Shown here in pieces: positions 27,481 through 41,270 of a DNA stretch of 64,000 nucleotides (position 1 is the stretch's first letter; every line of letters starts with the position of its first letter). Origin of the DNA: Acanthacorydalis orientalis. Lineage: Eukaryota; Arthropoda; Insecta; Megaloptera; Corydalidae. Under the pieces are notes generated by a model that saw nothing but the letters and a program-made list of their open reading frames with translations, was not told the origin of the DNA and did not search any database. The stretch covers positions 19,897,112 through 19,961,111 of the forward strand of contig CM068323.1 of the NCBI GenBank assembly GCA_034766995.1, in the 5' to 3' direction. Position numbers and translations under genes: made by a program.

Positions 27481-28400
27481 GTGACAGAATGCACCTAGAT
27501 AAATGAATAATAGTGAAACTCGTTGGTAATTTAATTACGTGCCGATTTGCTGCCGAGAAACAGATTGGCACAGAATAATAGAATATGTCTGTTTCTATCT
27601 AAATTCGATCGTCGTTGTGTATAGATTCACTCATGAGCTGCTACTGTTCGTATGCATTACAATGACATCAGTAGCGTTGATGACGATGATGAAGACGATA
27701 GAAAATTCATTTTATGTGGCGAATTTCTCGCTATTTATCGTACACAATACTTCGCAAATCCACGGTATTACTTGCCAGTTTAAACGGAGACGACGGATAT
27801 TGAAAACGGTGGTAAAATCCTTTACACGAAGACTGCTGCAAAAGTGGGCTCATTTGATTAAACGTGTTCCGCTGTTACATAGCTCGTGAATATTCATGAA
27901 AGAGTTTACTCTTCAGCTTTACTGCTTCATTGATGATGTAGAAGTGTTGCTGCCCTGTCTGCATCATTGGCTACATGCAGTGTGTACAGATGATGATGGG
28001 CACGGTGGTAACAGGATCGACAGCCACCCGCGCCTTCCTACACCCAGATAATTCTATAACTTTGCTGAATTTGTTTTAATGCAGCGACGAATTAAAATCG
28101 CATTTACGGCTGAACTTTCTCATTCATACTAGTTTAAATTTTGATTTTGAATCGGAATTAAAACGACGAGTGATTAAAAGATATAAAAGTTTCTGAATGT
28201 GACAATTCTGTATATAACCTGATGAATATTAGAGGAATTTCACTGTTCATTATAAGGTTTACGTTTGATTCGAGTCGCTTCAAGGTTATTTGCTTGAATA
28301 ACGATTTCTAGCCCAACAGTTAATCGTTTATGAAATGAATATTTACAGGATTTAAATGACGGATCTTTCGAGACGATTATTTCCAGATTTTTGAATTAAA
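27481..28400. promoter_or_regulatory. Large CpG-containing island
   Basis: About 0.9 kb of raised GC, richest at 27900-28060. A 33-nt hairpin is at 27539-27571. The plus-strand frame 27539-27889 (116 residues) begins with GTG rather than ATG, matches nothing I recognise and lacks flanking splice evidence, so it is treated as chance. An enhancer, promoter or non-coding exon are the alternatives. Confidence 0.35.
27539..27571. repeat. 11-bp-stem hairpin in the island
   Basis: GTGCCGATTTG pairs with CAGATTGGCAC (nine Watson-Crick and two G-T pairs in RNA) around an 11-nt loop. The stem is too short for a canonical pre-miRNA. Confidence 0.6.
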
Positions 28401-29714
28401 ATAATTCTTCTTTTTAAAACAATAGATATATTGTTTTACTAATCCTTTTTTTTAAAGAAATACATAAAAACAAGTATTTAAAACTTTATTCAAGAATACT
28501 TTTTATTATTTTCATAATTTTTGTTACAAGTTCTCTAATTATTAATATACTAATCTTTTTAAAATTACTGATACAATTTAGAAAAACAAATATATAAATT
28601 GTATTGTTTATTGCATAATAATTATAAGAAATAGAAGTTTATTGTTATGTATCTCGACAGAAGTTTTAAATTAAAAACTTTTTTAATACTGATATAAGTG
28701 GATTACTTTTTATAAAAAATAATATTTTTATATACAAAAATACATTAATTTAATTATTTTATTTTTATCATATAAAATATGTAGTAAATTCTCTTATTTT
28801 TTATATTAAATATTGTATATAAATCTTAGTACAGTTTTTTTACATAAAAGTAGTTCAGATTTATTTAATATATGTTGATATATATATATATTTGTTTAAA
28901 AATATTGCTGACATAAATGCAATTTGAAACTTTATTGTTTTAGAATAAACCGTATTTATATCAAAAACAACACCGTCAAAGTTAAACTAACGACTTGTGC
29001 CAGACAAAATAAAATTACAAACAAAAGAATAAATTGCGTCACCGAGGGAAAAAATACAATTTTCATCTCGTCTCGACAAAATACAATGCGTAATAAGAAA
29101 TTTAAAATGGTGATATAGCACAGTGCCGACAGAAACAGCAATCAAATTAAAATTTGAAATATATATAAATAACTTTACGGACACACGATGAATACAAATC
29201 AACTATGAACATTGAAACAATTTTTTCCAATGTTTTTTCTTTTCATTTTTTTTTCTTCGGCTCGTCATTGCTCTCTTTCTTCGCTTCCGTCAAGTACTGT
29301 ACGAATGAGTTTAATATTTCCCGCAGAACACACATACTAAACAGGATTTTTTCATATTTGTATAAAAATGAACATTTAACTGAATGAAAATTGCATGAAA
29401 GCATGTGCAGCATGAACAAAGAATAATCCATGCTTTCAATTTATCTACATAACTGAATTTAATGCATTGTCATGGAATGGACATGATCTGCGATTCGTTC
29501 TGCATTTTTTTATTTTATTTTACATTTGTCCAAAAGGTCGTATTGTTTTAGTAATCCATTAGAATGAGATTGTATCCTGTTTAAAAACATCTACTAATCT
29601 GCTAATCTCTCATGTTCATTCCAGTGTTAAACACATTTTATTTGATTGTATTATTCAGAAAAACGTTTTGAATTAATAAGTTATTTCAATATTTTTTTAA
29701 ATACATAATATATT

Positions 29715-29773
<59 letters not shown>

Positions 29774-30080
29774 ATGTGTGTGTGTGTGTGTGTGAAGAAA
29801 TTATATTTAAAATGAAAAACTAATATATATTTACTCTCCACTTCATTAAAAAAGATGTACATGTTCACACGAATTAAAATCAATTCATAGAACACTTAAA
29901 TGAAATAAAGTTTTATAATAACTTAATAAATAGATATTAAACAGAACAATGTTTTGAAACGTTATCGTTATAAACATGTTTGGTTTAGTAAACACTTTAT
30001 AATATTATTTTAATGATATTAATACTTGTATACACCTGAATATGTAATTCAAAGCATGTAATTAGCATACAATTACTTAA
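28401..30080. other. AT-rich gene-free stretch
   Basis: A TA-to-TG compound array lies at 29717-29794. Overlapping frames on both strands near 28924-29431 are unrecognised. No gene seen. Confidence 0.65.
29717..29794. repeat. (TA)n(TG)n compound microsatellite
   Basis: About 53 nt of TA followed by a TG run. Confidence 0.95.
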
Positions 30081-30570
30081 CGAACAATGGCATAAATCGT
30101 TTCGAGGCTCCGCACATATCTGTTAATTAAATCAAAGGCGCAAATGTGCAAACACATACTAATATTTCATTCGTTCAATAATTGTTGACGGGAAGAAAAT
30201 AAAAACGGTCATTAAAATATTGTTTCGGCTCGACCTATTCATAAATCTCGTCGAATAGGTGCTATTTGCTAAGGTTGTGTGGGTGGTATATTAGAGCGAC
30301 AAGTTTTAATGTTGAAGAAATTAAGTACTTGAATCACGTTACGGTGGCGGCGCCGTCGACATATACCGGAAACCAAATCCAAGAACGAGGCTAAGGCCAT
30401 ATTATTTTTCATTCTTAATGATGACATCTCTGCGTGTTTTTTCGTCCGGTATTTGCGCTCGCAAGACGCAAGCTTTTCTTGATGTAACTCGCCATTTAGT
30501 ACACTTCCACGTCTTAGTGGCGGGCAATACAACATATAACATCGCTGAACAAAATATAATGGCATTCTTT
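30081..30570. promoter_or_regulatory. CpG-containing island
   Basis: Raised GC with GGTGGCGGCGCCGTCGAC near 30342 and CGTCCGGTATTTGCGCTCGC near 30443. Frames on both strands (30269-30565 minus, 30418-30720 plus) overlap and are unrecognised. Non-coding regulatory DNA is favoured. Confidence 0.35.
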
Positions 30571-30812
30571 TACTGTCTCGCTCTTTTATTTCTTCTTTAT
30601 ATTACACATAACAAAACATACACACGACATACGTGCATTATATATAAGTACACACATATATTTATATATTTAAACATTTTTTTTTTTACTATTAATATTA
30701 AAACTTATTCATCTTCATAAATAAACATCATTTCAATAGTGGAAAAACAGTACCAAAATTTAGGACTGACATTGTTTTTAAAATATATAAAAATAGCTTA
30801 CGTTTATCAAAT

Positions 30813-30871
<59 letters not shown>

Positions 30872-31860
30872 TAAACTCAAACAATTTGAAAAGGGAACGT
30901 TTTATCTATTCAGTGAAGAGATTTTTAAAATATTCGATTTTACCAAAATTATTAAAATAAAACTCTTCAGAATTATAAAACAAATGTTAAAATAATATAA
31001 TATAATTTGTACCTGTATTGATAACGACAGTTTACTACTTTTATTGAAAATAAAACATAAACGTACGAAATTTGAATATAAGATTAATTTTTGTTACGGT
31101 TTATGGCACAGTTTGATCATAAAAACAAAAATTCAATATTAAATAATAGGGTGTATCGTTCAAACTACAGAGGGAAAAAATTAATTTAAATCTATGTCAA
31201 AATACTACATGTTTCAAATTATACAGTGGTGTAACTAGCACGACTCAACAGTATATATTAATTTTGAAATAAATATTCAGTGATGGTTATTATTAAAATA
31301 AACTCAAAGCTTTCGAGAAAATCCAGATGTATTAATAAATAAATATATTAAATATTAAAATATAATACATTTATGATATTTTATTTATAAAAGTTTCCAG
31401 TAGAGTAACTGTTATAAATAATTATTTTTTAAATAATTTTATAAATAAATATATCATAATCTATTATTTTGAAATCGGTATTTTTTTTTTATTTTATTAA
31501 TTGTATGAAGTAAAAATGTTTTTACTATTATTTTTATACAAATCAAACAAAATGATATATCTAAATGTGAATTTAGTCTATTTTATGATATATTATAAAT
31601 AAATTTTGTACTTTTTAATAATCTAAAATAGTGAAATATTTGTTTCACTAAAAAAAAGGATAAAGTTTGATAAAATAACAATAACATCGAATAGGATTGA
31701 TAATATTGTTTATATTTTTTGTGACCTGTTTCTTCTATCATTTTTGATATAAATGTAATAAAAAGGTATACAATTACCGAATGGAAATAAAGACATGTAA
31801 TATAGTATGATACTATAAATAAAAATCGTACAATAAATTATATGAACAAACATGACAATA
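30571..31860. other. AT-rich gene-free stretch
   Basis: TA-to-TG compound array at 30816-30871. Otherwise featureless; no gene seen. Confidence 0.65.
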
Positions 31861-32470
31861 ACACGATAAATCCTTAACAAAGCAACAATACGATTTGAGA
31901 CAATTCATTTCCTAGAATTCAACACTGTTGACATTATATTTTATTCTAGAGTGTAAACGATAATTTCGTAATATTTTGATACAATCAACGGAATCGTGAT
32001 TCGCACAATAACACCGACAATAACAGCACTGACAGTCGAGGGAAAAAAACTTTTCGCCAGCAACAAACATATGACAAATGCCGAACGGAAGTGTTCGAGA
32101 ATGGCATAAACTGGATTTCGTAGCGGAAAAGTAGTTTAGCCGTCCGGTGCGTTCACAGTTTTGGAAAAAAAGGATGAAATATTTCATAGCGGCAGACAAG
32201 TCCGAGCGTATAGCTGTAACGGCAGAGGCACCGCTCAGAAAAAAAAAACAATGATAAATATACTAGTTGCAAAAAATAAACAGTGTAGAAAGAAATGTCT
32301 CTTCTCCCGTACACTGTTTTATCTATATACGTGGTTGGAACAGGGACGGTTTAACACAAATGATCTGATAAAGTATTCACATGAAATCTTCATCGATTTT
32401 TGTGAAAAAAAAGTTTTTTCCTTTTGTTTAATTATTTCATTGAAAACCAATAGCAACCAATGATTTTATC
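31861..32470. promoter_or_regulatory. GC-raised island
   Basis: Composition rises at 31970-32240 with TAGCCGTCCGGTGCG near 32136. Two opposing short frames (31912-32199 minus, 32161-32463 plus) are unrecognised. Weak regulatory candidate. Confidence 0.3.
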
Positions 32471-32866
32471 GTTTTTCATTATTAAACTACATGGATATTC
32501 TAATAATAATCGTTTATTTGATAATTTTAAGACTTTAATATATATTTTGAACTAAAGTTTAAATAATTTTGTAAATATAATTTCATTAAGATTCTAAACT
32601 ATTTTACCTGTTGTATCAGTGCATAAGTGATATTGATACCAGTATAGATTTCTTTTCTTTATAGTTGAATTTATTAGAATGTGTCAGCACATATTTTTAA
32701 AATTATATTTAGATATTATGATTTAATAAAAATATAAAATTCCGTTCGGTAAATTTTGAATATAAACATTTCAAATTTATTCTATTCAACTTGTCAATCC
32801 AAACAGTACTTTTTTATAATTATTATAATTTATAAATACATAAATAATTGTTTAATAATTAAAACG

Positions 32867-32919
<53 letters not shown>

Positions 32920-34600
32920 TATATATAATATATCGAACAAAAATAATTTTTGCTTCATCTACTCATTTTAAACATACAAAAATTATATATGGTAATATAT
33001 TGAGTTTATCTGCAAATAATCTGACATTTACTATTACACAACATCCAACAATTCAATTATAAAGAATATATGCATGAAATATCATGTTGTAGTTAACAAG
33101 GTCAGGTTAATGGAACAAACAGATAGGGATAAATACAGGTCGTCATCATTGCAAGTCAATGTTATGGATATATATTATAAATCATTCCATTCTACGTTTT
33201 TGATTTTGATTTATATGTTCTGATAGAATAACTATTGAATTTCAGATTAGAATCGAAACTAAATCACTGCAAGTATTATAAATAACTTGATAAATAGCAA
33301 TTCTCGTAGTTGCAACGCTTGCACGGGAGATAAATCGTGTAACTTGTTTATTGTATTTTAATAAAAACTTTCTAATGGAAAATGTTATATACAGGAAATG
33401 TATTTTGTATCGTTTATAATGTTTCATATAAAACTTTTCAATATAAAAGAAAATGAATATGATTTAAAATAAAAATGGATACTCTAATAATAAAAAATAT
33501 TGAATTTATTTAGCAATATACTCATTATTCTATACAATTTTTTTTATTATGTTTTAATATTTGTTGAATATTAAAAAGGTTGAATGTTATTCAACTATAA
33601 TCAATCAACCCAAACACTAATGCAAAAAAGGTAATAAACGAAAAAAGAAAAACGTAGTACTGTATTAAAACATAATTAAAGGTAAAAAATATTTATACAT
33701 TTTAATATGAAACGTGATACTGAAATGTTTTTATTTGATATTCTGCTTCAGTATACGACGTCTATAATTAAAGAATTGCGTTTCACAAAGTTCAAATCGA
33801 ACTGAATATATAGTAAAACAACAATTTAAATTTCTGATTAATGAACAAATATATGTATATTGAAATGAAACAGAACGTAATTTAAGATTATCACCTAATT
33901 GAATTAATTAATTTTCTAACAAACTTGGTTGTCAGTTTAATTTCATTTAATTCAATAAAAAACCTGATTGAAATTTTATACATGAAAGATATTTCATAAT
34001 AGAATTATTATGGGTCTAATATATATATATATATATTAACATTAATTTGTATTTCTTGTTAAAATGTATTTAACTCTATATTTAATCGAAATATCATTAA
34101 ATAAGATTAAAATATGTTTTGATTACATAATATCATTTATATCTTTTTTTAATAATTATAAAATTTGCTTATTAAACAAAGGATATCGGCTTTTGATTTT
34201 ATTTTAATGTAAAATTACTTCATAATTGTTGTTGTATTAATAATACAAGATTAACATTTATATCTTAATTGTTAATGTCAATAATGAAGATTTTATATTT
34301 ATTTCATAAACAGTAAGTGCCTTATTTTCAAAAACAATAATTTTAATATTATCGTAGGCGATCTTCCAAATAATTGCATGTTTGTTTATAATGCTTCCGT
34401 TTTTAGATATTGAGATGTTATTTGAGATTGAAACCGTTCAATTATTATGTATTTAATTGAAGAATATAGAATATGATACCTATTGAAACTAAATACTCCA
34501 TAATCTCTCTTTCTCTCTCTCTCTTTATATATATATATATATATATACATGTGTGTGTGTATGTGTTTTTGCGTGTGTGTGTGTGTATGTAACTAAGAGA
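32471..34600. other. AT-rich gene-free stretch
   Basis: TA arrays lie at 32871-32914 and 34019-34036. A CT/TA/GT compound tract lies at 34503-34590. No gene seen. Confidence 0.65.
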
Positions 34601-35050
34601 CTGGATATTCTACATTGTGTGGACATATACTCATATCACCACCAGTTAATATAATATTACAAACCAAGTTGCCTCGTGTACTGAACTAATCTAATTCATT
34701 TGGTGTAGAATATATCAATAGATATCCTCCGAAGTTACGTGCGACAGAGATTGAACATAATCAGACATCGTACACAACAGTCTGATAAATACAACATCTA
34801 TCTTTGTCGCCAGATATATTCGGTTTGGTTTGATAAACTTTCTATATGAGAGTGTATTGACAAACTATGTTCTGTTGGTTTGCTCTCAAGGTACTCCCAT
34901 TGCAATATCAAAACTAAACATGAATAATCTTGTTGAGCCTCCGGTGGTATGTTGGGTCAGACACTTGATTGGTCGGCAAAATGTAACCTATATAAAAGTC
35001 TATAGTTCAATCATGCTCATATAGTATGCTGTAAACGACACAAATAAACT
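34601..35050 (+). promoter_or_regulatory. GC-raised stretch ending in a TATA-box-like core promoter motif
   Basis: A consensus TATAAAAG lies at 34991-34998 with an initiator-like CTCAT around 35016-35020 at suitable spacing. No first exon is recognisable before the TA array at 35069-35088. In AT-rich DNA such TATA matches arise by chance. Confidence 0.25.
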
Positions 35051-36075
35051 TTCCACGATACACACGTGTATATATATATATATATATGTAATTTTCTGTA
35101 GAATCTCAAAATATATGAAATATTATATAAAATCTTTAAAGAATGCTTATGTTTCGTTTATTTATCGACCGAGAAAATTAATACTGCTATTAATTTGCAT
35201 AAAATAAAAATATTTAGGTACAAACAAAATTTCATAAACATTGATTTGGAGTGGAAATAAATATGAGTATCTAATTTTTTTTTAAACAATATGAGTCTGA
35301 GTTCAGTGGTTTATTATATTTCCAAACAAACACGTGTAGATGTCTAGAAAATTAATTTCCTATTTGAAACGAAAATGCATTTTTTTATTTATATTAATAT
35401 CATGTTTCATATTATTATTTTATTTATTTTTTAATAATTTTTTTTAGTATTATTTGTATATTATTTCATAATTATAATAATAACTGTGTTTGAAATAAAG
35501 CTTTTATGACTCTCTTAAGTATATTTTTCTGATAAAATTGATTTCTGATAAAATAAACATTATATTCTTCTATTATTTTTAAAGATTGAAGTAATTTAAA
35601 TAATAAAAAGTGATGTTTTCTAATAGTGGTTACTTAAGTAAATATAGTCAAAATAAAATATAGTTTAAATATTTTTTACATTAAGAAATGATTTATTTAA
35701 ATAAGATTTTATATATTGACTTGTTTACTCTTAATCATATTAGTTTATTTTTGTACCTAATTTATTTTTTAAAATGCAACATCAATTCAATAGTTAGTTT
35801 GGAATTTTTTTTATCGAGTGACGATGATATATGTTGGATATCTAGAATTAATTTTAATTTTTTTTGATAGTTAATCAATAGATAATGCAATTTGTTTTCC
35901 TCGATTTTTAGTTTTAATATAAATATGAAAAAATAAAATATTCTATTAGAGAAGTTTTATGAAGAAAAAAAGCAATAATATATTTTGAAAAGTAAATCAA
36001 TAATATGACATAATTTTTAATGTATTATAATGAATAATTAGTGTATATTTTCTTATATAAACGTATTGTGTCAAT
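35051..36075. other. AT-rich gene-free stretch
   Basis: A short TA array at 35069-35088; otherwise nothing recognised. Confidence 0.6.
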
Positions 36076-36765
36076 GTTCAAGATGTAGCTATTTCCAAGA
36101 AACTAGTACAACTGTTTCTTGACCAATGTGTCATGAATTCCAGTCGGGGTTTGTGAGATATGTCATCTTTCATTATAAAAGCGATTGTTTCAAACACTTA
36201 ATGGGCTTCGATCTTGACAGCTATCTAAGATAACCTGAAGTGAAAATACAGACGAATGATTGTACGCCACAGAACATACATTTCGTCAGCAATCTATCAT
36301 AAAACGATTGTCGAGCGACAAGCCAGGCGATTTAATGGCGACATAATTATTTCCGACTCATAAATGACCGTACGCATTAAAAACTAAATGTATTGTAAAA
36401 TTTTATTCAGCATTGCGAAATTATTTATTTCCAACCGCGTGAAAAATAACGTACGAGGAAATAATATTTCAGCCCCTTCAACATAATATAAATAAAAAGC
36501 AGTGACAAATCTGTGTTAACCTACCCCTACTAGGAACACCCTCGCACACATAACATACATATATAAATATTTCTTTCAGTCGAAAATTTAATTTATACAT
36601 TTAAAATGAAAACGTTGCTCGTATATCACGAAACAGTGCTGACAACATTGTATAATTGATACGTAAACATATATGGATACTGACCTGGGTGCAGTGAGAG
36701 TAATGTGATATACGGCTTTGGAGCACGTGAAGTAAGGTTCAGGTGCTTTTTTATTTGCAAACGAA
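36076..36765. promoter_or_regulatory. Island with TATA box and Hox-like sites
   Basis: TATAAAAG is at 36174-36181. TTTAATGGCG (near 36331) followed by TAATTA (36344-36349) resembles homeodomain sites. CpG is raised. No open frame of note. Enhancer role inferred. Confidence 0.3.
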
Positions 36766-37480
36766 CGACCAATCTATGTAATTATACCACAAGTACAAAG
36801 TTATATTAGACATGTATAATCTCAGAAATTGTTAAATTATTGTATAATTTTCATAATCAACATTTATATTTCTTTTTCGTTAAGTACATTTTGTTATTTA
36901 TTATAGATCTAATTGAATAATTTCGTGTGAGAAATATTTATGACGTAGTACATTTGTTTTTATTTATATTTGTGTATTTTTAATTTATTCGAGGGATTAA
37001 TTTATATATATATATATATATATATACATATATATAAAAATAAATTCTTTTTTCAAATAAAATGAATGTTTTAAAATGTACTAAAAAATTTAAAACGAGC
37101 CAGTTATTAAATATTCCAAAACTAAATAGTACATTATCTAATTTACTGAAAAAAATCTCTATGTTTATTCAAATTATCATTCTATTAAAACTAAAGTAAA
37201 TTATTCGTAGGTATTTAATAAACATATTTAAAGAGTCTTAATTTTGAACAGAAATTGAAAAGAATATTGATTTTAAACAAAAAAAAGAAAACAAAGAAAA
37301 CGGTATACAAATTAAAGATATAAATTTATAAAACAGTATACGTGAATGTAAGATATGCGTACATTTTATTAGAGTTGGAAAAATATAAAATATCGTTGCT
37401 ATTGAATAAACTAAAACTTTAGAGTTGCAAACTTTCTGTATGGAAAAAAAGTAATTAGTTCGAATTTAACTTTTGGTCGA
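36766..37480. other. AT-rich gene-free stretch
   Basis: A short TA array at 37003-37025; no gene seen. Confidence 0.6.
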
Positions 37481-38280
37481 TAAATGTGTGCTGTAATCAT
37501 GCAAAAGGCGCCACCAGAAACTCATCGGTAAAATTTTCCTGAAAACTAAACGCGCACACTTAGCCAGCGTGGGCAACTAATAAATTACACAAAAACCATA
37601 AATTCTTACGAGAGAGTACTAGCGTTTTGGTTATTATTTTCGCAATCGCCGGCGCTGGCTCTCTCACACACACAAACACATAGATTCATGTATACAGTGA
37701 GACACGAACAGGACGAAGACGGGAAAAACGAGAACGAAACCCAAGGAAAACAGGAATCAAATAAAAAAAAAGTTATTAAATTTGAAATACCTGCGAAGTT
37801 GGTGAATTGTTTAGAGGGTAAGGCCGACTAAAACGTTACAGTGTGGATAAGTAGATGGTAGTTGCACGGGTGAAACGGCGGACTCGCCGTATAGGAATCC
37901 AAAAGTCAGCGGAGTTGTGCATTTGTTGGCGAACGATCGATAATTTAGTGTTTCTCTGCCGTGGGACTTGAACGGTGTTACCTATAGTCTGATTTCAACG
38001 CCCGCCATCGTTCAAAACTTTGTAATCGAAGTTGGTGCCCCGTCGTACAGTACCGAACCACAACATCTAGAACGAGATCAACGTGGGTTGCGGTCGTTAC
38101 AAATATATAATCTGCTGGGAAAATTCATGATATTGAACAAATCGATGCTATACAATAACAATTGTGAATTCTTGAATAGTTTTTGTTTCTATTGTATACA
38201 TAAATACAATTTAATGAAACTGTATTTGTCTTCGATTCGCTTGAAATCATTTCCTAAAAGCGAACAAAAAGATTAAACAT
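37481..38280. promoter_or_regulatory. Large CpG-containing island with CTCF-like core
   Basis: About 0.6 kb of raised GC. GGCGCCACC at 37507-37515 reads GGTGGCGCC on the minus strand, close to the insect CTCF core. The frame 37968-38276 begins with TTG, so it is not a conventional coding region. Its protein is unrecognised. A boundary, enhancer or untranslated exon are possible. Confidence 0.35.
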
Positions 38281-38546
38281 TTAAATAAATTTAATAGCAT
38301 TCTGCTCTAATCTGAGCATCGTTTTTTAGGAGATTTATTGACTTTTTTAAGTAAACAATAATTTTAAGCAATAAATATAATCTGTATTTTTTAAGAACCG
38401 TTGTGATACTTTCCTAAATAGATAAAATATAAAACAATATTATTGAATCAAGTTAAAATTCATAATATGTTGTTTTTATAGAGCGATACTTTTCAATTAT
38501 TGTATTAAAACGATATTAGTACTATCTGTATATTTATCTATCTATC

Positions 38547-38606
<60 letters not shown>

Positions 38607-39150
38607 AGTTCAATAATATAATTATTTTTTTAAGAAAATTACATTTATTTTTACATATAATGATTGTTCAATTATTATTCATTTATGCATATCTAACATC
38701 ATTTAAATAAGTTTGATATTTTAAATATTTCTATAGTAATTGCGAGTATTATATCAAATTATTCAGTTTCCATATTTTGAATAAATCTATTTAAATTTAA
38801 TAATTGGGATTTATATTTCTGTAATAATGCAATAAACATATTTAATCAAAGTAATAAATTAAAGAAATTGATTTTTTGTAACATAATATCACAAACTAGA
38901 CATTGTGTAATAAAATCAACTATTGTTAATAATTGGATGAATCATTCAATGATATTTTATGAAAGGTGTTATAATTATTATGTTCGAAAAGGTAGAGATA
39001 TATAAACCTATACAGGAAGTATAAATGTTTTTTATGTTTTTAGATTTAATATTTTTTCGTTGGATAAAACTGCCTAAATAGAAGAATATATATTGTTTAC
39101 AAACAATACATATGTTGATGGACATTACAAATATTTAAATATGGATAAAA
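38281..39150. other. AT-rich gene-free stretch
   Basis: TCTA units followed by a TA array at 38530-38603. No gene seen. Confidence 0.65.
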
Positions 39151-39314
39151 AATGTATTGCAATTGTTAAAACAAAGTTTCAATTTGCTTAGAAACTACAC
39201 TATCGCATCCGGATTGCATCCTGTATCCCATAGTCATAGACAGAAACAGTACGATTTAGTTGTATCCTGTTTACTAGGATTAACAAATATTGAATCCGGC
39301 ATAGATACAAAAGC

Positions 39315-39354
<40 letters not shown>

Positions 39355-39690
39355 ATGTAGATAGATATATAGACAGAAATTTACTTATCTGAAAGAAAGT
39401 TCAAGCAAACTGTGTGGCGTTTTAAATGGAACATGAATATGCGCTTTGTTTGGACTCTTTAGTTTAAGTTTTTTTCCACATACTCCCTCGTCTTTGAGAT
39501 CATGACAAAAGTGAACGGTTTTCTTGTTCAACTGACAATGTATAAAAAGAAAAAGCTCAAACGGAAAATTGTGTCGAGTTAGAGATTTTGTTTTGAGTGA
39601 TCTTCGTTTTAAAGAAAGTGACTGTAAGGTGTGACGAATAGAGATATTTGAAAATGGTTCTACTTGAATGTGTTTTTCTTCAATATTTTA
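39151..39690. other. Slightly GC-raised stretch
   Basis: A TA/TG array at 39315-39359. The frame 39157-39360 is partly array translation. The flanks are mildly GC-raised with no recognised gene. Confidence 0.4.
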
Positions 39691-39712
39691 TTTTTCAACA
39701 TTCGGTAGAACA

Positions 39713-39760
<48 letters not shown>

Positions 39761-41270
39761 ATAATTAATTTTATTTTCATATTCTCTTTTTTATAATAAT
39801 TTTATTTATATTTGTGATATGTGTTTTTTAAAACAATATGTATTTTTATTTATATATATACATATATATATATATATATACATATATATATGTACACTTC
39901 TAAATTTGAAAATAACAAAACAATGTTTATAAATATCTTTTTCGATTTGCTGAAAAAATATTCAAATTTTCTCTCGTGTAGGTATATATATGATATTCGG
40001 TATATAAATAACATATGAAATTAAAATCGACTGTGAAGAATATTTGCGTCTTATACATAAATTTCAATAAAACAAAACCGTCTGAAAGTAACAAATTGTA
40101 ACTTTATATTATTCATGAATTAACATTCATGTATAAGCAGTGCTATAAGAACTCGATTAATTCACAACGTGGTGAGTTTAATTCCGTTCATTTGAATTCT
40201 ATAAGGATAATAGCATAGTCGTAAAAACAGTCACCAGATATTTGGAAGACGCCTAGAAGCCGTTTCAACAATAGAAGTCGGATTTAGTGAAGGTACCGAA
40301 TAAAAACAAATCCCTTTCTTATTTGACCGGATCTTTCGTCGAAAATGGTACATGTAAATCTGTCCTAAAACGTTTATATTATGTTCTAGAATAGCAGTTT
40401 AGCTGACGATTCCAATCTATTTTTTTAAGAAAATTATAACAATTTGAGTACGCGTATTAACTGTTTAATTGAAATATAAATGACTCTAATACTCTCATTA
40501 AATTTTTATAAGAATATGAAACGTTAGTTATTTAGTTTCATTATCAAAAATTTAATTTTTATTTATCTTGTTTTAAAATGTAATTCCTTTTTTAAAACTT
40601 CATTTTATAGTTAAAAAATATAATAGTTTAAAACAATGAGCATATTTATGTGGAGGAAATTTACTTTTAATTATTAAAAAATGTATGCAAAGAATTACTT
40701 AGTATTAAAAAAATATTCCTTCTAACAATATAAAGTGGAATATTACTAAAAATATACGATTTTTTATCGAATTTATATTTGAATATTCTTAATATATTTT
40801 CAATTCCATTCACGATCAGTTCAATTTTTTTAAATTTATTTAAAAATGTCAAATCTATATAGCTAAAAATTATTGTTGATTCAATTTATACTACTTTAAT
40901 TTAAACCTCCCGATTTTCAAATTCATATTTGATTTTATCATATTTATTTCTTTATTTTGTTATATATTTGCATTTGCTTAAACAGAAAATTTGTTTTGAT
41001 GATTTACATTTGAATATAGATATAATTAAAGAATTATATAAGGACAAATAGTAAATTTATAATCTTATTTCTTAAAAAGTATAAATATATAATAATGTAC
41101 ATATGTATATATGATTTATTTCATAATAATGATTTCTATTGTATATATTTCTATATTTAAATAAAGTTAGAAATACGTGAATTTGGTCCTTAAATATTTG
41201 TTTGAAGAGTACATAACAGAGTGACTCTTATTTTAAAAAATAATATGTATCAAATAAGACAAAAAGATAG
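39691..41270. other. AT-rich gene-free stretch
   Basis: TA arrays at 39717-39755 and, interrupted, 39850-39890. A small GC rise at 40130-40400 holds no open frame. Confidence 0.6.

Noticed and set aside
27539..27889. 116-codon open frame as a gene
   Set aside because: It starts with GTG, has no recognised domain or splice context, and lies in a GC-raised island where stop codons are rarer.
30269..30720. Opposing frames of 98 and 100 codons in the 30-kb island
   Set aside because: Each overlaps the other on the opposite strand; neither has a recognised domain or splice signals.
37961..37975. GGGACTTGAAC as the T-arm of a minus-strand tRNA
   Set aside because: Flanking bases do not form a T stem or acceptor stem.
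37968..38276. 102-codon open frame as a gene
   Set aside because: It begins with TTG, the first ATG is far inside, and the translation matches no known family.
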